From: Arthrobacter sp. StoSoilB22 | GTDB lineage: Bacteria > Actinomycetota > Actinomycetes > Actinomycetales > Micrococcaceae | Assembly: GCF_019977315.1 (NCBI RefSeq) | Contig: NZ_AP024652.1 | Coordinates: 2,170,001-2,234,000, forward strand | Reading direction: 5' to 3' | DNA: 64,000 bases | In this document: positions 34,617 to 43,219 of the stretch, piece by piece | Position numbering within the stretch: the stretch's first letter is position 1 | Layout: every line of letters begins with the position of its first letter | The notes under the pieces: generated by a model | Databases searched by the model: none | What the model saw: only the letters and a program-made list of their open reading frames with translations | What the model was told of the DNA's origin: nothing | Translations under genes and position numbers: made by a program

Positions 34617-36098
34617 ATGAGCACCACGTCAGACGACGCCTTGGAAGCAACGCCAGCAGGTGAGGAGCCGGAGCTTAAACGCGTGCTTGGACCCAAACTG
34701 CTCCTCCTCTTTATTGTGGGCGACATTCTGGGGGCCGGGGTCTATGCGGTCACCGGCACAATGGCAGGGACAGTGGGTGGGATCGTTTGGTTGCCGTTCC
34801 TGCTGGCCTTTGTGGTGGCCACTCTTACCGCGTTTTCCTATCTTGAGCTGGTGACGCAGTACCCCCAGGCCGCCGGCGCAGCGCTCTACACGCATAAGGC
34901 CTTCGGGATCCATTTCGTGACCTTCCTCGTGGCGTTCGCCGTTGTCTGCTCCGGCATCACCAGTGCCTCGACCTCTGCCAACGTCCTTGCCCAGAACTTC
35001 TTTGGTGGCCTTCAAATCAACGGCTGGATGGAGGTTCCTGACCGCGGCGTGATCACCGCGGTGGCTTTGGGATTCATGCTGCTGCTGGCAGCGATCAACC
35101 TGCGTGGCGTGGGGGAGAGCGTGAAGTTCAACGTCATTCTCACGGCAGTGGAGGTAGTCGCCCTCTGCATCGTCATTGCGGTTGGCTTCTTCGTCATGGC
35201 ACAGGGAACCGGCAACGTTCAGGAAATCTTCGTGTTCACCGACTACCAGGACAAAGGGCTGTTCCTGGCTGTCACTGCCGCCACGTCCATTGCCTTTTTC
35301 GCCATGGTCGGCTTCGAGGACTCCGTCAACATGGTTGAAGAGACCAGGAACCCGGAGCGGATTTTTCCCCGCACCATGCTGACAGGTCTTGGTATCGCGG
35401 TGATCCTCTACATGCTGGTAGCTGTGTCTGTGGTCAGTGTGCTCACCCCGGCCGAGCTCGGAGAGATCAGGGAAGCCGAAGGAGCGGCACTCCTTGAAGT
35501 GGTGCACAAAGGTTCACCTGATTTTCCCATCGACAAGATCTTTCCCTTCCTCGCCGTCTTCGCCGTAGCGAACACAGCATTGATCAACATGTTGATGGCC
35601 AGCCGGCTGATTTACGGCATGGCGCGCCAACACGTTCTGCCGCGGTCTTTGGGGCGGGTATTGCCCGGTCGCCGGTCGCCGTGGGCCGGTATTCTGTTCT
35701 CCACCGTCCTTGCCTTGGGGCTGATCTGGTACGTCAGCAGCGACCCCTCAAGCAACATCGTGGCGAATCTTTCCGGAACCACGGCCTTCCTGCTGCTGTG
35801 CGTGTTCACCCTGGTTAATGTGGCATGTGTTGTTCTCCGCCGAAAGCGCGATCCGCACCGGAAGGTCTTCTTCACCTCGCCCGGTCAGCTGCCTTTGGTG
35901 GCCGCACTCTTGTGTGCCTTCCTCGCTGGTCCGTGGGTGGGAAGGAACCTCATCCAGTACCAAGTGGCGGGCGGGCTGATGGCCATCGGCGTGGTGCTGT
36001 GGTTCATTACCTGGTTGATCACCCGGAAGACCAACACCGGGGGGAGAGGACCAGGTGGAGCAGCAGTTGACGCCGATGGCCAGGGACAACAGCAGTGA
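34617..36098 (+). CDS. APC-family amino acid permease
   Basis: A 493-residue membrane protein with about 12 helices. The first helix contains the APC motif GDILGAGVYAVTG. The segment AFFAMVGFEDSVNMVEETRNPERIFPR is the conserved helix 6/loop of cationic and polyamine-type transporters. The N-terminus is acidic and the C-terminus Gly/Gln-rich. A small hairpin (34578-34584 with 34592-34598) lies in its leader. The substrate cannot be fixed. It is separated from oleD by 115 bp and is probably independent. Confidence 0.85.
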   Translation: MSTTSDDALEATPAGEEPELKRVLGPKLLLLFIVGDILGAGVYAVTGTMAGTVGGIVWLPFLLAFVVATLTAFSYLELVTQYPQAAGAALYTHKAFGIHFVTFLVAFAVVCSGITSASTSANVLAQNFFGGLQINGWMEVPDRGVITAVALGFMLLLAAINLRGVGESVKFNVILTAVEVVALCIVIAVGFFVMAQGTGNVQEIFVFTDYQDKGLFLAVTAATSIAFFAMVGFEDSVNMVEETRNPERIFPRTMLTGLGIAVILYMLVAVSVVSVLTPAELGEIREAEGAALLEVVHKGSPDFPIDKIFPFLAVFAVANTALINMLMASRLIYGMARQHVLPRSLGRVLPGRRSPWAGILFSTVLALGLIWYVSSDPSSNIVANLSGTTAFLLLCVFTLVNVACVVLRRKRDPHRKVFFTSPGQLPLVAALLCAFLAGPWVGRNLIQYQVAGGLMAIGVVLWFITWLITRKTNTGGRGPGGAAVDADGQGQQQ

Positions 36099-36191
36099 AC
36101 CTTGAGACATAGATGATCATCATGCTTACTATTGTGGAGAAGTCGACGTTGACCAGGGTCACCCCCGGCCAAGACCACACTAGGAGCGGAC

Positions 36192-36398
36192 ATGGCACTG
36201 AGCAAGGGAACACGCGTGGAGTGGAACACCCCGCAGGGCAAGACGCACGGAAAGATCGTGGAGAAGAAGACCAGCGACTTTGTGCTGGACGGCAACAAGC
36301 ACGTGGCCAGCGAAGACGAGCCGCAGTATGTGGTGGAGTCAGCTAAGACCGGAGCCAGGGCAGCGCACAAGGGCTCCGCTTTGACCGAGAAGAGCTAG
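36192..36398 (+). CDS. DUF2945 (HVA1-like) small protein
   Basis: A 68-residue protein matching the DUF2945/hypervirulence-associated TUDOR-like family: GTRVEWNTPQGKTHGKIVEK followed by KHVASEDEPQYVVES. It is likely a small beta-barrel of unknown function, often found in stress-related contexts. GGAGCGG lies just before the ATG. Only 4 bp separate it from the oxidoreductase gene, so the two are probably co-expressed. Confidence 0.82.
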   Translation: MALSKGTRVEWNTPQGKTHGKIVEKKTSDFVLDGNKHVASEDEPQYVVESAKTGARAAHKGSALTEKS

Positions 36399-36402
36399 CG
36401 GA

Positions 36403-37599
36403 ATGGCGCGCCGGCACGAGGTCGTCATCATCGGCGGCGGCAATGGAGGCGTGTCCCTGGCCGCCCGGTTGAAGCGGTACGGCGTCCAGGACATCGCCCT
36501 CATCGAACCCAAGGAACACCATTTATACCAGCCCTTGTTCTCCCACATCGCCGGTGGCCGTGCGCAAGTCAAGGAAGCCGTCCGGAGCCAGGAATCCGTA
36601 ACCCCAATGGGCGTCGCCTGGATCAAGGACAAGGCAGCGAATGTGGACGCGAAGGCCAACTCGGTGACGCTGGCTTCCGGCTCCGAGGTAACCTACGAGC
36701 ACCTTGTTCTCTGCCCGGGGCTGCAGTACAACTGGGACGCCGTTCCGGGGCTGGCCGAGGCAGTGCACTCACCCTATGGCTCCTCTCACTACGAGTTCGA
36801 GCTCGCACCCAAGCTCTGGACGCTGTTGAGCTCCATGAGGTCGGGCACCGTCATCTTTACCATGCCTTCGGGTCCGGTTAAATGTGCCGGGGCCAGTCAG
36901 AAGCCGATGTATCTGGCCTGTGACTACTGGAAGGAACAGGGCGTCCTGGACAACATCCGGGTTGTCATGGTCCAGCCCTATCCCACAGTGTTCGGCATTC
37001 CCGAGGTTGACCGGGAGCTGGACCGCAAGATTGCCGAGTACGGAATAGAACTGCGGACAAACAGCGAGCTGGTGGCGGTAAACCCTGCCAGCCGCACGGC
37101 AACCATTCGGAATAGCGCTGACAACACGTCAGAGGACCTCTCCTATGATGTCCTCAACGCCGTCCCGCCCCAGTCCGCGCCGGATTGGCTCAAAGCCACT
37201 GACTTGCCGGCGGTAGGGGACGAGCACGGCTTCGTGGAGGTGGACACCCGGACGTTGCGGCACCCCAGGTACCCGAATGTCTGGTCGCTGGGCGACGCTG
37301 CAGGGACCGCCAATTCGAAAGCCGGCGGTGCGCTGCGCAAGCAGGCCAAGGTCCTGGCGAAGAACCTGCTTTCGGCCCGCAAGGGCGAACCGCTGAGCCA
37401 AAAGTACAATGGTTACTCCGTATGCCCGTTCACCGTTTCGCGGAACACGGTGGTCTTTGCCGAGTTTGACCACCACTACCAACCCATGCCGACCATTCCA
37501 AAGGTAGCCACGTGGAAGGAAAGCCGGCTCTCCTGGTGGGTGGACCGAGATATGTTCCCGCAGGTCTACTGGCACCTGATCCTCAAAGGCCGGGCGTAA
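36403..37599 (+). CDS. Type II sulfide:quinone oxidoreductase-like flavoprotein
   Basis: A 398-residue FAD enzyme of the SQR group. Features are the N-terminal dinucleotide fold VVIIGGGNGGVSLA, the KCAGASQK motif typical of type II SQR (C161), and C341 in NGYSVCPFTVSR. C104 and C173 are also present. C161 and C341 match the redox-active pair of the family. It is probably membrane-associated at the C-terminus and oxidises sulfide to persulfide or polysulfide for detoxification. An NADH dehydrogenase II role is less likely because of the cysteines. Confidence 0.85.
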   Translation: MARRHEVVIIGGGNGGVSLAARLKRYGVQDIALIEPKEHHLYQPLFSHIAGGRAQVKEAVRSQESVTPMGVAWIKDKAANVDAKANSVTLASGSEVTYEHLVLCPGLQYNWDAVPGLAEAVHSPYGSSHYEFELAPKLWTLLSSMRSGTVIFTMPSGPVKCAGASQKPMYLACDYWKEQGVLDNIRVVMVQPYPTVFGIPEVDRELDRKIAEYGIELRTNSELVAVNPASRTATIRNSADNTSEDLSYDVLNAVPPQSAPDWLKATDLPAVGDEHGFVEVDTRTLRHPRYPNVWSLGDAAGTANSKAGGALRKQAKVLAKNLLSARKGEPLSQKYNGYSVCPFTVSRNTVVFAEFDHHYQPMPTIPKVATWKESRLSWWVDRDMFPQVYWHLILKGRA

Positions 37600-37601
37600 A
37601 A

Positions 37602-37649
37602 ACACCAGGAGACCGGTGAGGCCGCTAGGCCCCGCCGGTCTCCTGGTGT
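37602..37649 (+). terminator. Bidirectional terminator between the SQR-like gene and cspA
   Basis: A perfect 15-bp stem (37602-37616 with 37635-37649) whose 18-nt loop has its own GGCC/GGCC pairing. It follows the SQR stop by 2 bases and sits 18 bases past the end of the convergent cold-shock gene. Confidence 0.88.
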
Positions 37650-37667
37650 GACATTTATGTACTGAAC

Positions 37668-37871
37668 TTAGGCGGGCTGAATATTCTCCGCCTGCGGACC
37701 CTTGGGACCCTGCGTGATGTCGAATTGGACCTTCTGGTTTTCCTCCAGCGAACGGTATCCGCTCGACGTAATTGCTGAGTAGTGAGCAAACACGTCAGGG
37801 CCTCCATCGTCCGGGGCGATGAATCCGAAACCCTTTTCAGCGTTAAACCACTTAACTGTTCCTGTTGCCAT
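37668..37871 (-). CDS. cspA: Cold-shock protein, CspA family
   Basis: A 67-residue single cold-shock domain. The RNA-binding motifs KGFGFI (RNP1) and DVFAHYSAI (RNP2) are intact. It acts as an RNA chaperone. About 200 bp without another gene lie upstream (37872-38082), enough for the long 5' untranslated leader typical of these genes. No leader structure was proven. Confidence 0.95.
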   Translation of the reverse strand: MATGTVKWFNAEKGFGFIAPDDGGPDVFAHYSAITSSGYRSLEENQKVQFDITQGPKGPQAENIQPA

Positions 37872-38010
37872 GCCTTAATTTCCTTCACCCGGTCGCCGGT
37901 CGGTCCCGCTGGTCGGTTTGCCGTCCCTGCCACTCACGCTACGAGCCTATGGGCCACTTCGGCTGGGGGCAACACCTTGGCGGAGTCGCGTACACCTAAG
38001 TAAGAGGAGT

Positions 38011-38038
38011 GCACGACGGCGGGATACCGCCGTCGTGC
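38011..38038 (-). terminator. Hairpin downstream of the antiporter gene
   Basis: A perfect 12-bp stem (38011-38022 with 38027-38038) with a GATA loop, 44 bases after the antiporter stop on the minus strand. Only a weak T-rich tract (CTCCTCTT) follows, so terminator activity is moderately supported. Confidence 0.6.
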
Positions 38039-38082
38039 GCTTGTTGCGTTTGCAGGGGCTGCTTCAGAGCAGCCGCGAAGCA

Positions 38083-39285
38083 TCAGGCTTTTGGCGTGCG
38101 AAGCGTTGCCTCCGGCGCCGCCGTGCGGCGCAGCCGGCGAAGCGCCAGCAACGGAAACAGGAGTACCGAGAGCATCCCTGCCCCTACGAGGGCCGAGGAT
38201 ATTCCGCTGGTGATGTACCCGTGCTCCCGGCCAATGGTTGTCACTGCCACGATGATGGGCAAAGCCGTGGCTCCGAACAGCAGAAGGGCCTGTTTGTCCG
38301 CCCGCGAGGAGCCCGGGGGCGTGGCGAGCAAGGACGGCACGCCACGGATGAGCAGCAGAAGCGCCAGGAACAGCGGGACCATGGCCAACGTCAGGGGGCT
38401 GGAGGTCAGTGCGCCCAAATCGAAGTCGATGCCGGTATCTATGAAGAAGATGGGCACCAGGAAGCCAAAGGCGACGGCGTCGATCTTGGTCTCGATGACT
38501 TTCCGGTCTGCAACAGGAGCGCGTGCAATGGTGACCTTCCAGAGGACCCCTGCGGCGAAGGCTCCCAGCAGCATATCGAGTCCCAAGACCATGCTAAGCA
38601 CCACCAGCGAGCTAAGAATCAACAGGATGGACCGCATGGCAAACTGACTGCTGGTGTGCAGGGTGGCAGTGACCTGGGCGTGGAACAGCGTGTGCCGTGC
38701 CTGCGAGGCAAGGTAGATTGCCACGCCGGTCAGCAGGACAAAGCCCAGAAGCACTCCTGATGCCACACCGAGTTGCTTGCCGCTGAAGAACAAGGAAATG
38801 GCTATGAGCGGCCCAAACTCGCCGGCCGCGCCCAGTGCGGTAGCGGCGACACCGATCGGCGACTTGGAAGCACCGGCATCCCGGAGGATCGGCAGCAAAG
38901 CGCCCAAAGCGGTGGAGCACAAAGCAACACCAATGATCACGGCGGCTTCCGGTGAGGGCCCCAGGACAAAACCTGCCCCGATGCCTGCGGCCAAGGAGAT
39001 GGCCCACCCTGCAGAGGCACGGTAAAGGGGACGGCCGCGGATTGCCGCGAAGTCAATCTCGTTGCCGGCAACGAAGAACAGCATGGCCAGCCCGAAATCA
39101 GCCAGCGTGTCCGTGAAGGGAGTGGACTGGACCCATCCCAGGAGGCTTGGTCCGAACAGGATGCCAAGAACAATTTCAAAGACCACAATGGGCACTTTGA
39201 CCCAACGATCCAGGAGCCGTGCAGCAAGGGGGGCCACCACAGCCAACACGGCGATGAGGACCAGTGACGCGGACAAGCCTTGCAT
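38083..39285 (-). CDS. CPA2-family cation:proton antiporter
   Basis: A 400-residue membrane protein of the KefB/NapA-like CPA2 superfamily with about 11-12 helices. The segment LFFVAGNEIDFAAIRGR and the unwound-helix region LGAAGEFGPLIAISLFF are typical. There is no C-terminal TrkA/RCK domain, so it is a transport-only form. It is expected to exchange Na+ or K+ for H+. It is 81 bp downstream of the LigD-like gene on the same strand. Confidence 0.82.
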   Translation of the reverse strand: MQGLSASLVLIAVLAVVAPLAARLLDRWVKVPIVVFEIVLGILFGPSLLGWVQSTPFTDTLADFGLAMLFFVAGNEIDFAAIRGRPLYRASAGWAISLAAGIGAGFVLGPSPEAAVIIGVALCSTALGALLPILRDAGASKSPIGVAATALGAAGEFGPLIAISLFFSGKQLGVASGVLLGFVLLTGVAIYLASQARHTLFHAQVTATLHTSSQFAMRSILLILSSLVVLSMVLGLDMLLGAFAAGVLWKVTIARAPVADRKVIETKIDAVAFGFLVPIFFIDTGIDFDLGALTSSPLTLAMVPLFLALLLLIRGVPSLLATPPGSSRADKQALLLFGATALPIIVAVTTIGREHGYITSGISSALVGAGMLSVLLFPLLALRRLRRTAAPEATLRTPKA

Positions 39286-39366
39286 CGGCAGTGCCTCCGG
39301 TACCTCGGCAGCTTCAAGGAAAAGTACTCCAAAGTTACCGCCACGCCACCGCCCGCGCCAGAACTC

Positions 39367-40608
39367 TCAGCCTCCGGATGCCGGCCACTCCTTGCCCGCC
39401 CACGGGTCGTAGTCTGCGATCAGCACCTCCTGGGCCGGTCGTCGCTCTTCCGGGATGTGTTGAAGATTCACCCGTACCCGGTACCAGAGCGAGCTCGATC
39501 CCCGCATCCCGTCCACCAGGACGTCGGCCGGGCGAAGCAGGGAAACAACGTCTGCATGCCGTTCCTTCCACGCATCGAGTGCTTCTTCGGCTTCGGGCTT
39601 GGTCTTGGTCCGGGCTACCTCGACCAGTGGCATCATTGACACCCGGCGACCCGAGCCATCGCCTGCTCTGGGGGCCTTCTCGGCGGGGCCGAGCTCGGCA
39701 GCCAAAGCCAGAAGGGCATCGAGCGAGCCGGGAGCTTCATCGATTCCTGCGTGCGGGTCGCCCACATCCGAGAAGCGCGCGGGCACAGTGCGGACAGTGA
39801 ACTGCTCCGGCCGGGCGGAGCGCACCTCGCCCCACGTGAGCGGCGTCGAGACCCGGGCGTCGGGCCGGGAGCGGACCGAGTACGCGGAGGCTACGGTGCG
39901 GTCCTTGGCGTTCTGGTTAAAGTCGACGAAGACGCTCTCGCCCCGCTCCTCCTTCCACCATTTGGCCGTTGCCAGCCCCGGAGCACGGTTCTCCACTTCG
40001 CGGGCCAGGGTCTCGGCGGCAAGGCGCACATCCCGGTAGGACCACTGCGGCGTGATGCGCACCAGGATGTGAAGGCCGCGGGAGCCACTCGTCTTTGGCC
40101 ACCCCACCAGTCCGACGTCGTCCAGCACTTCCTGTGCTACATACGCGGTGTCCACAATCCGGGACCAGTCAACGCCGGGCATGGGGTCCAGGTCCACCCG
40201 AAGCTCATCCGGATGGTCGAGGTCCTCCGCGCGTACGGGGTGCGGGTTGAGGTCCAGACATCCCAGATTCACCACCCACGCGAGGCCTGCCGCATCACGG
40301 ATGACCGCTTCCTCGGCGGAAGTTCCGGACGAGTAGTGGAGTGTTGCCGTGTCAATGAAGTCGGGATGGTTCTCGGGCACGCGTTTCTGAAAGAACGGTT
40401 CAGCATCGATGCCCTTGGGGAAGCGCTTGAGCACCATGGGGCGCCCTCCCGCGCCGCGCAGCGCACCGTCCGCGACTGCGAGGTAATAGTTCACGAGATC
40501 GAGCTTGGTCAGCCCGGGCTCGGGGAACACCACCTTGTCCGGGTTGGAGATGCGGACCTCGTTGCCGGCGATGTCGAGGATCTCTGCCGGGGACTTCGAC
40601 GGGTTCAT
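39367..40608 (-). CDS. Stand-alone LigD-type polymerase/primase-domain protein
   Basis: A 413-residue protein matching the polymerase domain of bacterial NHEJ LigD (archaeo-eukaryotic primase fold). The catalytic metal ligands are visible as DLD (D139, D141) in RVDLDP, followed by SGSRGLHILV. It has no ATP-dependent ligase or phosphoesterase domain. It probably fills gaps with ribonucleotides at double-strand breaks. A Ku gene or a ligase gene is not in the window. The C-terminal 100 residues after the primase core are of less clear function. Confidence 0.85.
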   Translation of the reverse strand: MNPSKSPAEILDIAGNEVRISNPDKVVFPEPGLTKLDLVNYYLAVADGALRGAGGRPMVLKRFPKGIDAEPFFQKRVPENHPDFIDTATLHYSSGTSAEEAVIRDAAGLAWVVNLGCLDLNPHPVRAEDLDHPDELRVDLDPMPGVDWSRIVDTAYVAQEVLDDVGLVGWPKTSGSRGLHILVRITPQWSYRDVRLAAETLAREVENRAPGLATAKWWKEERGESVFVDFNQNAKDRTVASAYSVRSRPDARVSTPLTWGEVRSARPEQFTVRTVPARFSDVGDPHAGIDEAPGSLDALLALAAELGPAEKAPRAGDGSGRRVSMMPLVEVARTKTKPEAEEALDAWKERHADVVSLLRPADVLVDGMRGSSSLWYRVRVNLQHIPEERRPAQEVLIADYDPWAGKEWPASGG

Positions 40609-40763
40609 GCGGCCACGCTAGCAATGAACGGCCCTCCCAGCCAGAGTTGCCGTGGAGAAAGGCAGAGAAACCTCGTAGGCATGAAGCCCAAAATTCCGTA
40701 ACTGGCTTTAAAAAAATAAGTGGGTATGGTGTTGTCATATCCAAAATATTGAAGGAGCCTAAA

Positions 40764-40898
40764 ATGTCCGGTAAGTCACCCAATAGTGCCAGGTCGAAAA
40801 AGTCCGGCAAGACTATTCTGGAAAAGAGAGCCGAAAAGAGGGCAAAGGCTGAGGGTAGTGAGAATCTCTTTTCAAAACCCAGGAAAAACCAGCGATAA
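40764..40898 (+). CDS. Small basic protein (44 residues)
   Basis: A 44-residue Lys/Arg/Ser-rich peptide (SKKSGKTILEKRAEKRAKAE) with a strong AAGGAG site 6 bases before the ATG. The upstream 60 bp are unusually AT-rich for the window. It has no recognised domain and might bind nucleic acid or ribosomes, judged only from charge. It is too short for most gene callers, but the ribosome-binding site and codon use support it. Confidence 0.6.
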   Translation: MSGKSPNSARSKKSGKTILEKRAEKRAKAEGSENLFSKPRKNQR

Positions 40899-41031
40899 CC
40901 ATCGGAAGGGCCGAATTGCTGCCGCCGTTCGGTGATGCTGTTCGGTGATGCCGGCCACCTAGTACCGCCGGCCGGCATCACCAGTTGCGAATTGGAAAGG
41001 CGGTAAGGGTAGAGAAACGGAAATTAAAGCG

Positions 41032-41382
41032 ATGCGGTATCTCATCACGGTACTCATTATCCCGGCACGTATCCACGAGTGTATCCGTGTGGAAAGGATT
41101 GAGCCGGTCATGGAAATGCAGCAATCATTGGTGGAGGGGAATGTTGAGGCAATAACCGGCCGTGGATGGCACGTTCTGGTCAATGACCAGGCAATTCATG
41201 TTCCTTTGCCTTTGAACCCTCGGGCTGAGGTCTTGATTCGTGAAGCAGGCACTCCTGTCGAAGGCACCGTCAGCGGGACTGCGGTTTTCCTCGGTCACGG
41301 AACAAGCGGTGATGACCAGGATGTGCCGAGCCATCTGCTGACGCTGGCGGAGCGCCTGTTTGAGACTCGGCTGGCAGCTTAA
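41032..41382 (+). CDS. DUF3846-like protein
   Basis: A 116-residue protein. The segments VRVERIEPVMEMQQSLVEGN and VLVNDQAIHVPLPLNPRAE look like the DUF3846 family of unknown function, which is common in actinobacteria and phages. Start ATG 41032 was taken as the first in frame with a purine-rich upstream region. It is flanked by the small basic protein gene and poxB with no obvious shared operon. Confidence 0.65.
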   Translation: MRYLITVLIIPARIHECIRVERIEPVMEMQQSLVEGNVEAITGRGWHVLVNDQAIHVPLPLNPRAEVLIREAGTPVEGTVSGTAVFLGHGTSGDDQDVPSHLLTLAERLFETRLAA

Positions 41383-41469
41383 GCGGGGGGCATTCGGAGG
41401 TGACGTCCGGCCGGGCCGACTATATTGGCCCTGTCAGCCCACCACCACCATTGAGGGAGCCTGCACACT

Positions 41470-43218
41470 ATGGCCAAGGAACTTGCCACCCAACTCATCG
41501 AACAACTCCAAGCTGCCGGTGTGCAGCGGATCTACGGAATCGTTGGCGACAGCCTTAATCCGATCGTGGATGCTGTTCGGCAAACAGGAGGCTCCTCGAA
41601 GGGCGGCATCGACTGGATCCATGTCCGCCACGAGGAAGCTGCCGCTTTTGCTGCTGCTGCAGAGGCCCAATTGACAGGAAAGTTGGCTGTTTGCGCGGGT
41701 TCTTGCGGTCCCGGCAATCTCCACCTGATCAATGGACTGTACGACGCCAACCGTACCGGGGCCCCGGTGCTCGCCATCGCATCGCACATTCCCAGTAAGC
41801 AGATTGGTAGTGGCTTTTTCCAGGAGACCCATCCGGACCGACTGTTCAACGAGTGCTCGGTGTACTCGGAGATGATCAGTACCGCTGAGCAAGCGCCCCG
41901 GGTCATGCACAGCGCCATCCAAAATGCAGTGGGTCTTGGGGGAGTGGCTGTTGTGACGCTCCCGGGTGACATCGCCGGGCTTGAGGCAACGGCGCCCACC
42001 CCGCTGCCGGCAACGTTCCGTCCGGCCGCTTTGGTTCCCCATCCAGCCAGCGTCCGGGAACTTGCTGACGCCATCAACGACGCCGGGAAGGTTGCCATTT
42101 TCGCCGGCGCTGGCGTCGAAGGTGCCCATGACGAGCTCATTGCCCTGGCAGAGCTGGTCAACGCACCCATCGGCCATTCCTTGCGAGGCAAGGACTTTGT
42201 CCAGTACAACAACCCCTTCGACATCGGCATGACCGGGCTGCTCGGCTACGGCGCAGCGGCTGAGGGCATTGAGGACGCGGACCTGCTGATCCTACTGGGC
42301 ACAGACTTTCCCTATGACCAATTCCTGCCGGACACCCGGACGGCCCAGGTTGACCGGGCGGCACAGCGGCTGGGGCGGCGGACCGACGTCGACATTGCAG
42401 TTCATGGCGACGTGTTGCCAACCTTGACGGCCCTGCTGCCCCTGGTGACGCCTAAGAAGAACCGGCGCTTTCTTGACCAGATGCTAAAGAAGCATGACCG
42501 CCTGATGAACAAAGCCGTGGGCGCCTACACGCGCAAGGTGGAGAAAAAACAGCCCATCCACCCCGAATACGCGGCGTCGCTCGTTGACCAGGTTGCGGCC
42601 GAGGATGCAATTTTCACGGCCGATACCGGCATGTGCAACGTCTGGACCGCGCGCTACATCAACCCGTTAGGCACGCGTCGGCTGATCGGCTCCTTCCTCC
42701 ACGGGTCCATGGCCAACGCACTCCCGCACGCTATTGGCGCGCAGGTGGCTTATCCCGGACGCCAGGTAATTTCCGTGTCCGGAGATGGCGGACTGTCCAT
42801 GTTGTTGGGCGAGCTGATCACCGTGGCCGCGCACCAGCTGCCGGTGAATGTGGTGGTCTTCAACAATTCCACCCTGGGCATGGTCAAGCTGGAGATGCTG
42901 GTGGACGGGCTACCCGACTTCGGCGTGGACGTTCCGGACGCCAACTATGCGGCGGTGGCCAAGGCCTTGGGGTTCCACGCAGTCCGGGTCACGGATCCCG
43001 CTGACATCGAGGCGGCGTACCGGGCGGCGTTTGCCCATCCAGGTCCGTCCTTGGTGGAACTCATCACCGACCCCAACGCCCTGTCCATTCCGCCGAAGAT
43101 TTCGGGTTCGCAGGTCATTGGATTCGCTACCGCAATGTCCAAAGTGGTCCTGAACCGTGGTGCCGGGGAGGCTGTCAGCATGGCACGAAGCAACCTGCGC
43201 AACATTCCCCGGCGGTAG
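41470..43218 (+). CDS. poxB: Pyruvate dehydrogenase (quinone)/pyruvate oxidase, PoxB type
   Basis: A 582-residue thiamine-diphosphate flavoenzyme. The N-terminal pyrimidine-binding domain includes GIVGDSLNPIVDA and catalytic-Glu region RHEEAAAFAAAAEAQLTG. A central FAD-binding domain follows, then the TPP motif SGDGGLSMLLGEL with NNSTLGMVKLE. It decarboxylates pyruvate to acetate and CO2 and passes electrons to quinone. GAGGGAG lies before the ATG. Acetolactate synthase is excluded by the motif pattern, although the families are related. Confidence 0.9.
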   Translation: MAKELATQLIEQLQAAGVQRIYGIVGDSLNPIVDAVRQTGGSSKGGIDWIHVRHEEAAAFAAAAEAQLTGKLAVCAGSCGPGNLHLINGLYDANRTGAPVLAIASHIPSKQIGSGFFQETHPDRLFNECSVYSEMISTAEQAPRVMHSAIQNAVGLGGVAVVTLPGDIAGLEATAPTPLPATFRPAALVPHPASVRELADAINDAGKVAIFAGAGVEGAHDELIALAELVNAPIGHSLRGKDFVQYNNPFDIGMTGLLGYGAAAEGIEDADLLILLGTDFPYDQFLPDTRTAQVDRAAQRLGRRTDVDIAVHGDVLPTLTALLPLVTPKKNRRFLDQMLKKHDRLMNKAVGAYTRKVEKKQPIHPEYAASLVDQVAAEDAIFTADTGMCNVWTARYINPLGTRRLIGSFLHGSMANALPHAIGAQVAYPGRQVISVSGDGGLSMLLGELITVAAHQLPVNVVVFNNSTLGMVKLEMLVDGLPDFGVDVPDANYAAVAKALGFHAVRVTDPADIEAAYRAAFAHPGPSLVELITDPNALSIPPKISGSQVIGFATAMSKVVLNRGAGEAVSMARSNLRNIPRR

Positions 43219-43219
43219 G

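Noticed and set aside
39751..40701. A 316-codon plus-strand frame opposite the LigD-like gene
   Set aside because: The minus strand carries the DLD catalytic motif and a full family match.
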